Assembly (NCBI GenBank): GCA_016125285.1
Contig: WGMA01000012.1
Span: 155,923-219,922, forward strand
Reading direction: 5' to 3'
DNA: 64,000 nucleotides
Source: Phycisphaera sp.
GTDB taxonomy: Bacteria > Planctomycetota > Phycisphaerae > Phycisphaerales > Zrk34
Each line of letters starts with the position of its first letter. The stretch's first letter is position 1. A program made the translations under genes and the position numbers. Below the pieces are notes generated by a model. It saw only the letters and a list, made by a program, of their open reading frames with translations. It ran no database searches and was not told where the DNA came from. Shown here one piece after another: positions 35,672-43,769 of the stretch.

Positions 35672-35773
35672 GATTTTTGAATTTCGATTTTTGATTTCTG
35701 ATTGGAGCCCGTAACCGAATGTGGCCGGAGACGGCTCAGTCAATCAACAATCAAGAATCACAGATCAAAAATC
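35672..35773. repeat. Inverted pair of heptamer arrays (GATTTTT type)
   Basis: The left arm 35672-35706 has five 7-bp units (GATTTTT, GAATTTC, GATTTTT, GATTTCT, GATTGGA). The right arm 35739-35773 has five complementary units (GTCAATC, AACAATC, AAGAATC, ACAGATC, AAAAATC). A 32-base spacer lies between. The right arm ends three bases from the pfp stop codon. The same unit family occurs at 7661-7856. Confidence 0.85.
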
Positions 35774-35776
35774 CCC

Positions 35777-37000
35777 TCAAACCTGCTCCACGACCGGCAG
35801 CGGGCCGACCAGCGGCGCCAGGTACGTGCGGAAGCTGTCGTGGATGTCGCGGCCGTCGACGATGTACTTCTCGTCGAGGTGCTTGGTCTTCGCCGCCACG
35901 TCCGTCAGCTTCACCAGCGTGTACTCGACCTTGTAGGGATCGTCGCTGGCGCGCTGGATGGCGATCGAGCCGTCCAGGTCGCCCAGCAGCGCGACCTCCG
36001 CGGCCTTGCGACCGGCCATCCGCGCCTCGCGCTGGTCCGTCTCGCTCACGCACCCCGCGAAGCAGCGCTGCATGTACCCGAACGTGTCGGCCCGCACGCG
36101 CAGCTTCTCGCCGCGACGCTCGCCCAGCTTGTTCTTGATGTGGATCGCCAGGAAGTCGCCCAGCGCGCCCGTGCCCGACAGCTGCACGTTGCCGTGGCTG
36201 TCCTTCTCGACGTGGTGGCCCTGCTCGACGGCCAGCTTCACCGCCACCGGCGTGCCGTCCGCGTCGCTGATGCCCTCCGACACCGCGATCAGGCAACGCC
36301 CGTGCTTGTCGTACATCTCGTTGACGTCGTCGAGGAACTTGTCCGAATCGAACGCCGCCTCGGGCACATAAATAAGGTGCGGCCCGTCGCCGGGCTGCTG
36401 ACGCGCCAGCATGCTCGCCGCGGTGAGGAAGCCCGCGTGCCGACCCATCACGACGTTGATCTTGATGCCCGGCAGCGCCTTGTTGTCGAGGTTGTCGCCC
36501 ATGAACCCGCACGCCACGTAACGCGCCGCCGAGCCGAAGCCCGGCGTGTGATCGTTGCACTGCAGGTCGTTGTCGATCGTCTTGGGGATGTGGAAGCAGC
36601 GCAGCTCGTAGCCCTTCGACCGCGCGTCCTCGTTGATGATCCGGCACGTGTCGGAGCTGTCGTTGCCGCCGATGTAGAAGAAGTAGCGGACGTTGAACTT
36701 CTTGAGCTGCTCGAACATCTGGTGGCAGTGCTCGGCCTTGGGCTTCAAGCGGCTCGACCCGAGGCCCGACGACGGCGTGTTGGCCAGGCGGTCGAGGCGG
36801 TCCTGCGGCAGGTCCTGCAGCTCGATGAAGTCGCCCTTGATGATGCCGTCGACGGCGTGGTGCGCGCCGTAGATCTTGTCCACGTGCGCCGATTCCTTGA
36901 GCACCTCGACACAGCCGACCAGCGACTGGTTGATCACCGCCGTCGGCCCGCCGGACTGCCCGATCACCGCGTTGCCGTTAATCAGTCCCGTCTCTGTCAT
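35777..37000 (-). CDS. pfp: Diphosphate-dependent 6-phosphofructokinase
   Basis: Phosphorylates fructose 6-phosphate in glycolysis, reversibly if PPi is used. 407 residues from ATG 37000. The nucleotide/PPi site reads G-G-N-D-S (111-115), with Asp114 where ATP enzymes have Gly. PKTIDND (139-145) has Lys140 where ATP enzymes have Gly. Both point to PPi as phosphoryl donor. Asn113 instead of the usual Asp is a variation. Other core motifs are GQSGGPTAVINQ, GFGSAARY and VMGRHAGFL. PPi dependence is inferred from these residues. Confidence 0.9.
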   Translation of the reverse strand: MTETGLINGNAVIGQSGGPTAVINQSLVGCVEVLKESAHVDKIYGAHHAVDGIIKGDFIELQDLPQDRLDRLANTPSSGLGSSRLKPKAEHCHQMFEQLKKFNVRYFFYIGGNDSSDTCRIINEDARSKGYELRCFHIPKTIDNDLQCNDHTPGFGSAARYVACGFMGDNLDNKALPGIKINVVMGRHAGFLTAASMLARQQPGDGPHLIYVPEAAFDSDKFLDDVNEMYDKHGRCLIAVSEGISDADGTPVAVKLAVEQGHHVEKDSHGNVQLSGTGALGDFLAIHIKNKLGERRGEKLRVRADTFGYMQRCFAGCVSETDQREARMAGRKAAEVALLGDLDGSIAIQRASDDPYKVEYTLVKLTDVAAKTKHLDEKYIVDGRDIHDSFRTYLAPLVGPLPVVEQV

Positions 37001-37243
37001 CACACACCATCCTTCGGCGTTTTAAGTCGTTGATTCGTGGACGTACCCGTACCGCATTGCCCTGGGCACAAGCCGACGATGATAGTGATTTACGGGGTCC
37101 GGGCAAGGTGAGGAACCCACGAGCACGCGCTGGGGCCGAGTGTCATGGAATCCTGCCGGACGGCGAATCAGCCAGTGACGCAACCTGGTCTCATCGACTA
37201 TATTCAGGCTCCAATCGTTTCAGGAATCCGTCGGGGGTGTGCA

Positions 37244-38098
37244 ATGACCATTGTTAGATCAAACGACGGCCCGGCTTTCCGCGTGTCGAGCGAGCGGGTT
37301 AGCGTGGCGATGTTCACACTGTTGTGCCTGTTGCCCGTCAGCGCGATCGGGGTGTGGTTGAGCGTGGATTCTCAGACCTATAAGAACCCGTGGTATGTCA
37401 AGGTTTGGGGCCTTTTGGCGGGAGGCGTGGTTGCGTTGGGGCCTCTGCTTTTAGTTGTCTATGGAATGTATGCCATCTGGCGATCAAAGCGGACGAGGGT
37501 TCGTGTGTCAGACCTTGGACTTGAACTGATCGGCCGATCGGCGCCGACGACCATCAAATGGAGCCAGATCGTCGCGATCCGATACCGCGGCTAGCTTGTG
37601 GGGAAGACCCACGTTAGCTATCCCAGCGGCTTGGTCGGCGTCCTAATCATCGCATGGTTCCAGACCGCGCTGCGTGGGGTTTTCCGGCGCGCGATTGCGT
37701 TCGAACTCGCCGATGGACGCAAATTTTGGCTTAGCGGCATGTACGATGGCGTTGAGGCGATGATCGAGGCGATAGAGAATCGCACCACGCCCCTGACTCT
37801 AGCCGACTCACGCGAGTCCATTCGTCGGACGGGTGCTGCGGCTTTTGGTCCCATCACTGTCCGACCGGACGGGCTAATCGTCGACAACAAGAAGATCACG
37901 TGGCGGCATATCGAGTATGCGGGCCTGCAATCAGGCATCGGTAAGTTTGTCATCAAATTGCACGGCGTTCCAGAGCCGTGGTACAGCGTCAAAGACACAA
38001 CCGTGCCGAACGCTTCGGCCTGTATGCACCTGATGGTTGAATTGAAGCAGGCAGAACACGCCACGCGGCCTATCGACGAATCCACAGCTAGCGCGTGA
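37244..38098 (+). pseudogene. PH-like membrane protein gene interrupted by in-frame TAG
   Basis: Two segments in the same frame, 37244-37594 and 37598-38098, are separated only by TAG at 37592-37594 and one codon. The first part has two membrane helices (FTLLCLLPVSAIGVWL and VWGLLAGGVVALGPLLLVVYG) and then VRVSDLGLELIGRSAPTTIKWSQIVAIRY. The second continues with two strand-rich units (AIAFELADGRKFWLSG; ITVRPDGLIVDNKKITWRHIEYAGL). The whole resembles membrane proteins with PH-like domains. It is either a recent nonsense mutation or a readthrough case. GC content is lower than in neighbours. Confidence 0.65.
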
Positions 38099-39115
38099 TC
38101 ACTTAAAAGGCTCAAGCGCATCGACGAGCTGGGCGCCGATGTCGTCCCACGACTTGCTCGCCGCGTAGGCGAGGCACGCGTCGCGGTCGGTCTGCAGGGC
38201 GCCGAGGGCGGCCTCGCGGAGGTCTTCGTGCAGGACGCCGGTGCGGCCGTGGGTCACCACGTCGACCGGGCCGGTGACGGGAAACGCGGCGACGGGCGTG
38301 CCGCTGGCCATCGACTCCAGCATCACGTTGCCGAAGGTGTCGGTCATCGAGGGGAACACGAACACGTCGGCGGCGGCGTAGGCGATGGCGAGCTGATCGT
38401 CGGGCAGGTAGCCGGTGAACGTCACGTCGTCGTGGCGTTTCATAAGTCGGCGACGGCGGGGGCCCTCGCCGACGATGACCTTGTCGCCGGGCAGGTCGAG
38501 GCCGGCGAACGCGGCGAGGTTCTTTTCGGTGGCGACGCGGCCGACGTTCAGGAAGATCGGCCGGTGTAGTTCGTGCTGATCGATGAACGCCTCGACCTCG
38601 CCGTTGCGCGGGTGGAACAGCGACGTGTCGACGCCGCGGCTCCACACCTGCAGCTCGCCGAAGCCCTGCTCCTTGAGCTCGGCGCGGACCGAGTCGGTCG
38701 GCACGAGCGTGCGCACGGCGGGCTTGTGGAAGTAGCGCATGGCCGCGTAGCCCCACGCGCGGGGCAGGCCGAAGTACATGCGCAGGTAGTGGGGGAACTG
38801 CGTGTGGTACGACGTGGTGAACGGCAGCTTGCGTCTCAGGCAGTAGCGTCGTGCCGCCAGGCCGCATGGACCCTCGGTGGCGATGTGGATCGCCTGCGGG
38901 TCGAAGTCGTCGAGCATGCGACGCACGCCGCGCCCCGGCGCGAGCGCCAGCCGCACCTCGGGGTAGTTCGGCAGGGGCACGGCGGCGAAGAGGCACGGGT
39001 CGATGACGAGCACCTCGTGGCCCTGCCGCTCGAGGTAGTTGCGCATGTTGGTCAGTGTGCGCACGACGCCGTTGACCTGCGGGCGCCACGCGTCGGTAAT
39101 GAGTGCGATCTTCAT
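38099..39115 (-). CDS. Glycosyltransferase family 4
   Basis: Predicted GT-B enzyme using a nucleotide sugar, similar to alpha-mannosyltransferases of lipid glycosylation. 338 residues from ATG 39115. N-terminal ALITDAWRPQVNGVVRTL is the acceptor-side signature. The C-terminal donor domain has NVGRVATEKN, VIVGEGPRR and YAAADVFVFPSMTDTFGNVMLESMASGTP with the Glu of the E-x7-E region. It is closely related to the C-terminal half of the fused protein at 39270, so the two are likely duplicates acting in one pathway, perhaps on glycolipids. Confidence 0.93.
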   Translation of the reverse strand: MKIALITDAWRPQVNGVVRTLTNMRNYLERQGHEVLVIDPCLFAAVPLPNYPEVRLALAPGRGVRRMLDDFDPQAIHIATEGPCGLAARRYCLRRKLPFTTSYHTQFPHYLRMYFGLPRAWGYAAMRYFHKPAVRTLVPTDSVRAELKEQGFGELQVWSRGVDTSLFHPRNGEVEAFIDQHELHRPIFLNVGRVATEKNLAAFAGLDLPGDKVIVGEGPRRRRLMKRHDDVTFTGYLPDDQLAIAYAAADVFVFPSMTDTFGNVMLESMASGTPVAAFPVTGPVDVVTHGRTGVLHEDLREAALGALQTDRDACLAYAASKSWDDIGAQLVDALEPFK

Positions 39116-39142
39116 ACGGTGTTCCTGCGTGGTCATCCGGTG

Positions 39143-39233
39143 TGCCACGGGCGGCTTGCCCGCCAGTGAACGGAGGTCCGACGCCACATAACTCAGGCAC
39201 TTCTTTGCACTGGCGGGCAAGCCGCCAGTGGCA
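39143..39233. repeat. 26-bp near-perfect inverted repeat, REP-like
   Basis: 39143-39168 and 39208-39233 are reverse complements at 25 of 26 positions; the inner 19 (GGCGGCTTGCCCGCCAGTG type) are exact. A 39-base spacer lies between. Each arm contains its own short palindrome (GGCGG CTTG CCCGCC). It lies between the two glycosyltransferase genes. Confidence 0.85.
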
Positions 39234-39269
39234 CCCTACCCCGGGCCATTCCCGGCTGTCTGCATCGGC

Positions 39270-41816
39270 TCAGCGATTCGTCGCGTACGGCGCGCCGGCG
39301 GCGGTGCGCACGTCGCCGCGGTCGAGGCCCTCGCGGATCCCGGCGGGCCGGGCGTTGTTGCCGATCACCGCCTTGATCTCACCGGGCTCGTTGACTTCCC
39401 AGAGCGTGTCGAACACGGCGGACCAGCTCATCTGCGACGCGGTGCGCAGCGCCTTGTCCGACAGCTCGCGACGCAGCTCGTGGTCGACGGCGAGGCGGTG
39501 CATCGCGTCGGCGAAGTTCTCCGCGGCGGTGACGGTATCGGACACGTCGGTGACGAGGCCCGAGCCCTCGATGCCGACGATCTCCTGCGGACCGCCGCGG
39601 TCGGTGACGATCGCCGGGAGCCCCGACGCGTGCGCCTCGAGCACGACGTTGCCGAACGTGTCGGTCGTCGAGGGGAACACGAACACGTCGGCCGAGGCGT
39701 ACGCCCGGCTGAGCCGCTCGCCCTCGAGGAACCCGGTGAACAGCACGCGGCTGTTCTTCTTGTAGCGTTTCTTGAGCTTGCCGAGCTGCGGGCCGTCCCC
39801 GACGATCGCCAGCTGCGCGTCGCCGTGACGCTCGAGCAGCTTGTCGAACGCGTCGACCAGCAGCGTGACGTTCTTCTCATCGGAGACGCGTCCGACGTAC
39901 AGATAGGTGATGGCCTCGCGCCCGCCGAACTCCGACCAGAACAGCGGCTCGCGGAGCTCGGGGTCGAATCGCTTGGTGTCGACGCCGCGCCGCAGCACGC
40001 GGATGCGCTCGGGCGTGAAGCCGTGCTCGATGAGGTGACGGCGGTAGTACTCGCTGGGTACGAGGATCGTGTCGCACTGCTCGAAGAACCACCGCATGTA
40101 CGACCACGTGGCCGACTCCATGCCGTAGTCGTCGTCGGTGAGCATGCGGATGTAGACCGGGAAGTCGGTGTGGTAGATGCCGACGGTGCGCAGGTGCATG
40201 AGCTTCGCGGCGGCGAGGCCCGCGAGGCCCATCGGCCCGGGCGTCGAGATGATGACTTCCTCGAACTGACGCCGCTCGATGTACTCCAGCACCTGCAGGA
40301 ACGGCGGGAAGCTGACCTTCTGCTGCGGGTACTCGGGCAGCGCGAATCGGCCGACCGGCTCGAAGTTGTGCAGGTCGAAGTCGACCTTCGGCGCGTCGGG
40401 CTGACACGTCAGGACGGTCACGGAGCGACCGGCGTCGGACGCCGCGCCGGCGAGCGTCTTGATCGTGCGCGTCACGCCGTTGATGTCGTCGAACGTGTCG
40501 GTGATCCACGCGCGGCGCTCGCTGCGCGGGTGCAGGGCGTTGGCGGCGTGGAAGTGACACGCGACCTTGCGGATGAACGTCTCGTCCTTGTGCTGCGTCT
40601 TGAACGCCGCGAGGTAGGGCGTGATCGCCGCCGCCACAGGGCCCACCGCCGCGACCGCCTCGAGCGACTTGATCAGGTTGCCGCTCTCGATCTTGTCCAC
40701 GAAGCGACGCAGGAACAGGTACCCCAGCTGATGCGCCATGCGGCACGACACCTCGAACGCCTCCGACGCGGTGGGCCCCGCGTGCTCACCGTTCGTCATC
40801 GCCGGCTTGTTGCGGGCGTTGACCAGTTTCGAGAACTCGTCGACCAGCAACTGCTCGGCCTCGCTGAGCTGACGCTTCTTGCGGTTCCACACCCACTGCG
40901 CGACGCGGCCGCGCATGCCTTTCTGCGGCGTCAGGCTCGCCTCGCCGCCTTCGACCATCCGCTTGAAGATCAGGCTCATCAGCGAATTGCCCGACGAGTG
41001 ACGCAGCAGGCGGTGCTTGTAGTAGCCGTAGGCGATCGAATAGAAGCAGTGCGCCAGGTGGATCGAGCTGCCGGACTTGCCCGCCGGCTCGTGCCGTCCG
41101 TGACGCAGGTGATCGATGAACTGCTCGACGGTCTTCGCCTCGGGCGTGACGGTGTGCGCCGAGGCGACGTACATGCCGGAGTGATCGTCGCTGCCGCCGG
41201 TCAGCCATTTCGCGTGCGGCGTCGGGCCGACGGGCTCGATGCCGTGCTTGTCGGCCAGCTGCTCGATGATCTCCGGCGTCAGGCTGCCGAGCACCGCGCC
41301 GACCACCCGGCTCGCCCGCGGGTCACGCGTGCCGTTGATCAGCTCGAAGCGGTTGAACATGACGAGCAGCCGCTCGAACTGATCCAGCGTGAGGCGGTCG
41401 TTGACCAGGAACAGCGGGTGCGCCACGGAGTACACGATGTCCTGCTCGACCACGTAACGCCGAAACTCGTAGATGTTCTCACGCAGCTCCTGGATCATGC
41501 GGAACTGCTCTTCGTTGATGCCGGTCACGAGGATGTGCATCTTCGCGCCGTTCTCGGGGAAGTACGTCGTGACCTCGTTGGAGATGAATGTGCCGGGCAG
41601 GTCCGCGATCTCCAGCGCGCCGTCGATCTTGTTGTGGTCGGAGATCGTGACGAAGCTCATGCCCGCGGCGATCGCGCGGTTGTACACCTCGCGCGGCTCG
41701 ACGAACGACTCGGGCGCGCCGAGCCGACGCAGCAGCCACTCGCTGGGGCGGTCGGAGTGACGCGTGTGGACGTGCAGGTCGGCACGAGACGTGAACGGCG
41801 TAGGGGTGTCGATCAT
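39270..41816 (-). CDS. PHP-domain protein fused to glycosyltransferase family 4
   Basis: 848 residues. The N-terminal PHP phosphoesterase-like domain (about 8-230) has ADLHVHTRHSD with metal ligands His15 and His17, then ISDHNKIDGA and GGSDDHSGMY. A helical middle part (about 240-430) is of unknown role. The GT4 domain (about 440-800) has TDTFDDINGVTRTIKTLA, YVGRVSDEKN, IVGDGPQLGKL and FVFPSTTDTFGNVVLEAHASGLP. The fusion suggests hydrolysis of a phosphate linked to glycosyl transfer, or a metal-dependent regulatory domain. The neighbouring GT4 gene is a paralogue of the C-terminal half. Confidence 0.9.
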   Translation of the reverse strand: MIDTPTPFTSRADLHVHTRHSDRPSEWLLRRLGAPESFVEPREVYNRAIAAGMSFVTISDHNKIDGALEIADLPGTFISNEVTTYFPENGAKMHILVTGINEEQFRMIQELRENIYEFRRYVVEQDIVYSVAHPLFLVNDRLTLDQFERLLVMFNRFELINGTRDPRASRVVGAVLGSLTPEIIEQLADKHGIEPVGPTPHAKWLTGGSDDHSGMYVASAHTVTPEAKTVEQFIDHLRHGRHEPAGKSGSSIHLAHCFYSIAYGYYKHRLLRHSSGNSLMSLIFKRMVEGGEASLTPQKGMRGRVAQWVWNRKKRQLSEAEQLLVDEFSKLVNARNKPAMTNGEHAGPTASEAFEVSCRMAHQLGYLFLRRFVDKIESGNLIKSLEAVAAVGPVAAAITPYLAAFKTQHKDETFIRKVACHFHAANALHPRSERRAWITDTFDDINGVTRTIKTLAGAASDAGRSVTVLTCQPDAPKVDFDLHNFEPVGRFALPEYPQQKVSFPPFLQVLEYIERRQFEEVIISTPGPMGLAGLAAAKLMHLRTVGIYHTDFPVYIRMLTDDDYGMESATWSYMRWFFEQCDTILVPSEYYRRHLIEHGFTPERIRVLRRGVDTKRFDPELREPLFWSEFGGREAITYLYVGRVSDEKNVTLLVDAFDKLLERHGDAQLAIVGDGPQLGKLKKRYKKNSRVLFTGFLEGERLSRAYASADVFVFPSTTDTFGNVVLEAHASGLPAIVTDRGGPQEIVGIEGSGLVTDVSDTVTAAENFADAMHRLAVDHELRRELSDKALRTASQMSWSAVFDTLWEVNEPGEIKAVIGNNARPAGIREGLDRGDVRTAAGAPYATNR

Positions 41817-41973
41817 GATCGTAAGGCCTTCCGTGACTTGGTCTCGGGTTCAATCAGGTCGACGTCCGTGTCGCCCGCGGGAAAGATTGAGCCGAGTACG
41901 ATAGTGATAGTTTCGGTGACGCGTGCCGGGCATCCGGTGAGAAATGCGCGACGTTTGTGTTAAGGCCGGATCC

Positions 41974-42140
41974 ATTTGGTGATTGGGTGATGTCGCGCGC
42001 CGGCGCCGATCATCTTGGGAAATCGAACCGTGATCCCTCACCCTCGCCCTCTCCCGGTGGGAGAGGGAAACGGCGCCACGCGAGACAACGTCAGGTGTGA
42101 TTGGCTGAGCACATCACCACTTCACCAAATCACCAAATGA
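41974..42140. mobile_element. Non-autonomous repeat element A, upstream of aroK
   Basis: About 167 bp, bounded by octamer arrays in inverted orientation: TTTGGTGA units at 41975-41990 and TCACCAAA units at 42114-42137. The centre has a CCCTCTCCC / GGGAGAGGG palindrome (42047-42067). Its interior is clearly similar, in reverse orientation, to element B at 42686. There is no coding sequence. It ends 15 bases before the aroK start. Confidence 0.75.
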
Positions 42141-42154
42141 TTACACTGTCACTC

Positions 42155-42682
42155 ATGAACGTCGTGCTCTTCGGCTATCGCGGGTCCGGCAAATCCACGG
42201 TGGGGCGGCTGCTCGCCGACCGCCTCGGCGTGCCGTTCGTCGACACCGACGAGATGGTGCGCGGACGCTTCGCCGGGCTGACCATCGCGCAGATCTGGCA
42301 GATCCACGGCGAGCCCGCCTTCCGCGCCGCCGAGTGCGATGTCACCGCCGACCTGCTCCGCGACGACAACCGCATGGTCATCGCGCTCGGCGGGGGCACC
42401 GTCATGCAGCCCGACGCCCGCGCCGCTGTCACCGACGCCCGCCACGCCCTGCGCGTCTACCTCCGCGGCACGCCCGACACCCTCCACGCCCGTATCCACG
42501 GCGACGCGACCACGCCGACCGAACGCCCCAACCTCACCGCCCTCGGCGGAGGCGTCGACGAGATCCGCGCCGTCCTCGCCGACCGCAGCCCCACCTACGA
42601 GGCCGTCGCCGACCACGTCATCGACATCGATACCCTCACCCCGCAGCAGATCACCGACCGCATCGCCGCGATGATCGACTGA
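42155..42682 (+). CDS. aroK: Shikimate kinase
   Basis: Phosphorylates shikimate with ATP in aromatic amino acid synthesis. 175 residues. P-loop GYRGSGKST is at 7-15, DTDEMVRGR at about 31-39 binds substrate, GGGTVMQ is at about 80 and ERPNL is in the lid region. The ATG at 42155 is preferred over one at 42137, which is inside the upstream repeat. The length matches the family. The gene stands alone between two inverted copies of the same repeat element, which also supply its 5' leader. Confidence 0.95.
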   Translation: MNVVLFGYRGSGKSTVGRLLADRLGVPFVDTDEMVRGRFAGLTIAQIWQIHGEPAFRAAECDVTADLLRDDNRMVIALGGGTVMQPDARAAVTDARHALRVYLRGTPDTLHARIHGDATTPTERPNLTALGGGVDEIRAVLADRSPTYEAVADHVIDIDTLTPQQITDRIAAMID

Positions 42683-42685
42683 ATG

Positions 42686-42860
42686 CATTTGGTGATTTGG
42701 TGAAGTGGTGATTTGGTGAGGTGCTCCACCAATCACGTCTGGCGCTGTCTCTCGGCGCGCCGTTCCCCTCTCCCGCCGGGAGAGGGTGAGGGTTGACCAT
42801 TCGATTGCGTGCCATCGGGATCGTCACGCGACATCACCACTTCACCAAATCACCAAATGA
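42686..42860. mobile_element. Non-autonomous repeat element B, downstream of aroK
   Basis: About 175 bp. The left octamer array is 42688-42719 (TTTGGTGA, TTTGGTGA, AGTGGTGA, TTTGGTGA). The right array is 42834-42857 (TCACCACT, TCACCAAA, TCACCAAA). The central palindrome CCCTCTCCC-GCC-GGGAGAGGG is at 42766-42786, followed by TGAGGG. The reverse complement of element A aligns along most of its length, including CCAATCAC left and GCGACATCACC right of the palindrome. Confidence 0.75.
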
Positions 42861-42967
42861 TTTCAACCTCTCACGCGTTTCTAACCGATATGCGTACAGG
42901 CCCGTCGGGTCGGAGTCGGTGACGCGTCGGGCCGGTGACGCCACGCACTTCTGCAGGGAGGCCCGCC

Positions 42968-43156
42968 ATGGCCCAACACGACAACCCCATCGATCGCATG
43001 CTCAGCGCCAAGCACGAGGCGGAGATGCAGGCCGCGTATCACGAGTACGTGCTCGCCAAGCGCCTCGAAGCCCGCCGCCGCGCCCGCGCTCAGCAGACGC
43101 TGTGCACCACGCGCGTGATCGCGCAGATCGGCACCGTCGCGCACAAAGACAGCTGA
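42968..43156 (+). CDS. Small basic hypothetical protein
   Basis: 62 residues from ATG 42968, which has GGGAGG 6 bases upstream, one of the best ribosome-binding sites here. The product is almost entirely helical (IDRMLSAKHEAEMQAAYHEYV, then an Arg-rich part [10 protein letters not shown]) and could bind nucleic acid or form a coiled coil. I recognise no family. It is followed by a hairpin of heptamer arrays and a shared terminator. Confidence 0.55.
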   Translation: MAQHDNPIDRMLSAKHEAEMQAAYHEYVLAKRLEARRRARAQQTLCTTRVIAQIGTVAHKDS

Positions 43157-43166
43157 AGAAAGCCGT

Positions 43167-43234
43167 CAGGAGACAGGAAACAGGAGACAGCCTCCCGCCC
43201 GAACGCTGTCCCCTGTCTCCTGTCCCCTGTCTCC
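43167..43234. repeat. Inverted heptamer arrays (CAGGAGA type)
   Basis: 43167-43190 has CAGGAGA, CAGGAAA, CAGGAGA and CAG. 43206-43234 has CTGTCCC, CTGTCTC, CTGTCCC, CTGTCTC and C. The arms pair with a 15-base loop and lie 10 bases after the stop of the small gene. The CAGGAGA-like unit is also seen in the ABC gene at 17935. Confidence 0.85.
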
Positions 43235-43240
43235 TCCGCA

Positions 43241-43285
43241 AAAACAACAACGCCCCGACGCATGCGTCGGGGCGTTGTGTTTTTG
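43241..43285. terminator. Bidirectional terminator
   Basis: A 30-base perfect palindrome (43248-43277, arms CAACGCCCCGACGCA) has A-rich sequence on the left and five T on the right. It serves convergent genes, the small gene at 42968 and the HU gene at 43307. Confidence 0.9.
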
Positions 43286-43306
43286 TCCGTCACAAGGTCG
43301 GCGTGT

Positions 43307-43627
43307 TTACGCCATGTCCTTGAGGCTCTTCAGCGGGCGGACCTTGACCACCGTGCGGGCCGGCTTGGCCTTGAACACGGTCGGCTCACCCGTGAACGGG
43401 TTGATGCCCTTGCGAGCCTTCGTCGCGGGCTTGCGCTGCGTGACGATCTTGCACAGGCCGGGAACGGTGAACATGCCCGGACCCTTCTTGCCGACGTTCT
43501 TCTTGATCTGACCCGCCAGCGAGTCGAAGACCGAAGAGACCTGCTTCTTGGTCAGGCCGGTTTCGTCAGCGATCGTGGCGAAAACCTGGGACTTGGTGGG
43601 GGCCTTTGCCCCGGCAGACTTAGCCAT
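43307..43627 (-). CDS. HU/IHF-family DNA-binding protein
   Basis: 106 residues from ATG 43627, with GGAG 7 bases upstream. The N-terminal helices KSQVFATIADETGLTKKQVSSVFDSLAGQIKKNV form the dimer core. The arm region reads TQRKPATKARKGINPFTGEPTVFKAKPARTVVKVRPLKSLKDM, with the conserved RKGINPFTGE phrase and its DNA-intercalating Pro. It bends DNA and organises the nucleoid. The upstream region is AT-rich, with TTGACA at 43750-43755 on the minus strand as a possible -35 box. A shared terminator closes it. Confidence 0.93.
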   Translation of the reverse strand: MAKSAGAKAPTKSQVFATIADETGLTKKQVSSVFDSLAGQIKKNVGKKGPGMFTVPGLCKIVTQRKPATKARKGINPFTGEPTVFKAKPARTVVKVRPLKSLKDMA

Positions 43628-43769
43628 AGCGCGCTCCATTTCTTTGGAACAGGTAATGCTCGACACCCGTACCACGCCTTCCATAACGTGGCTTACGAGG
43701 TGACTTATACCCGGTTTATTCGGCAAAACAAGGGTTTCACTGCAGCAATTGTCAAAAAAACCCTATATA

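Noticed and set aside
39228..41963. Very long open frame opposite the PHP-glycosyltransferase gene (and similar frames opposite thiC, the sulfatases and the kinase)
   Set aside because: High GC makes the opposite strand open. The encoded sequences are Arg/Val/Ala-rich without domains, while the other strand encodes clear families.
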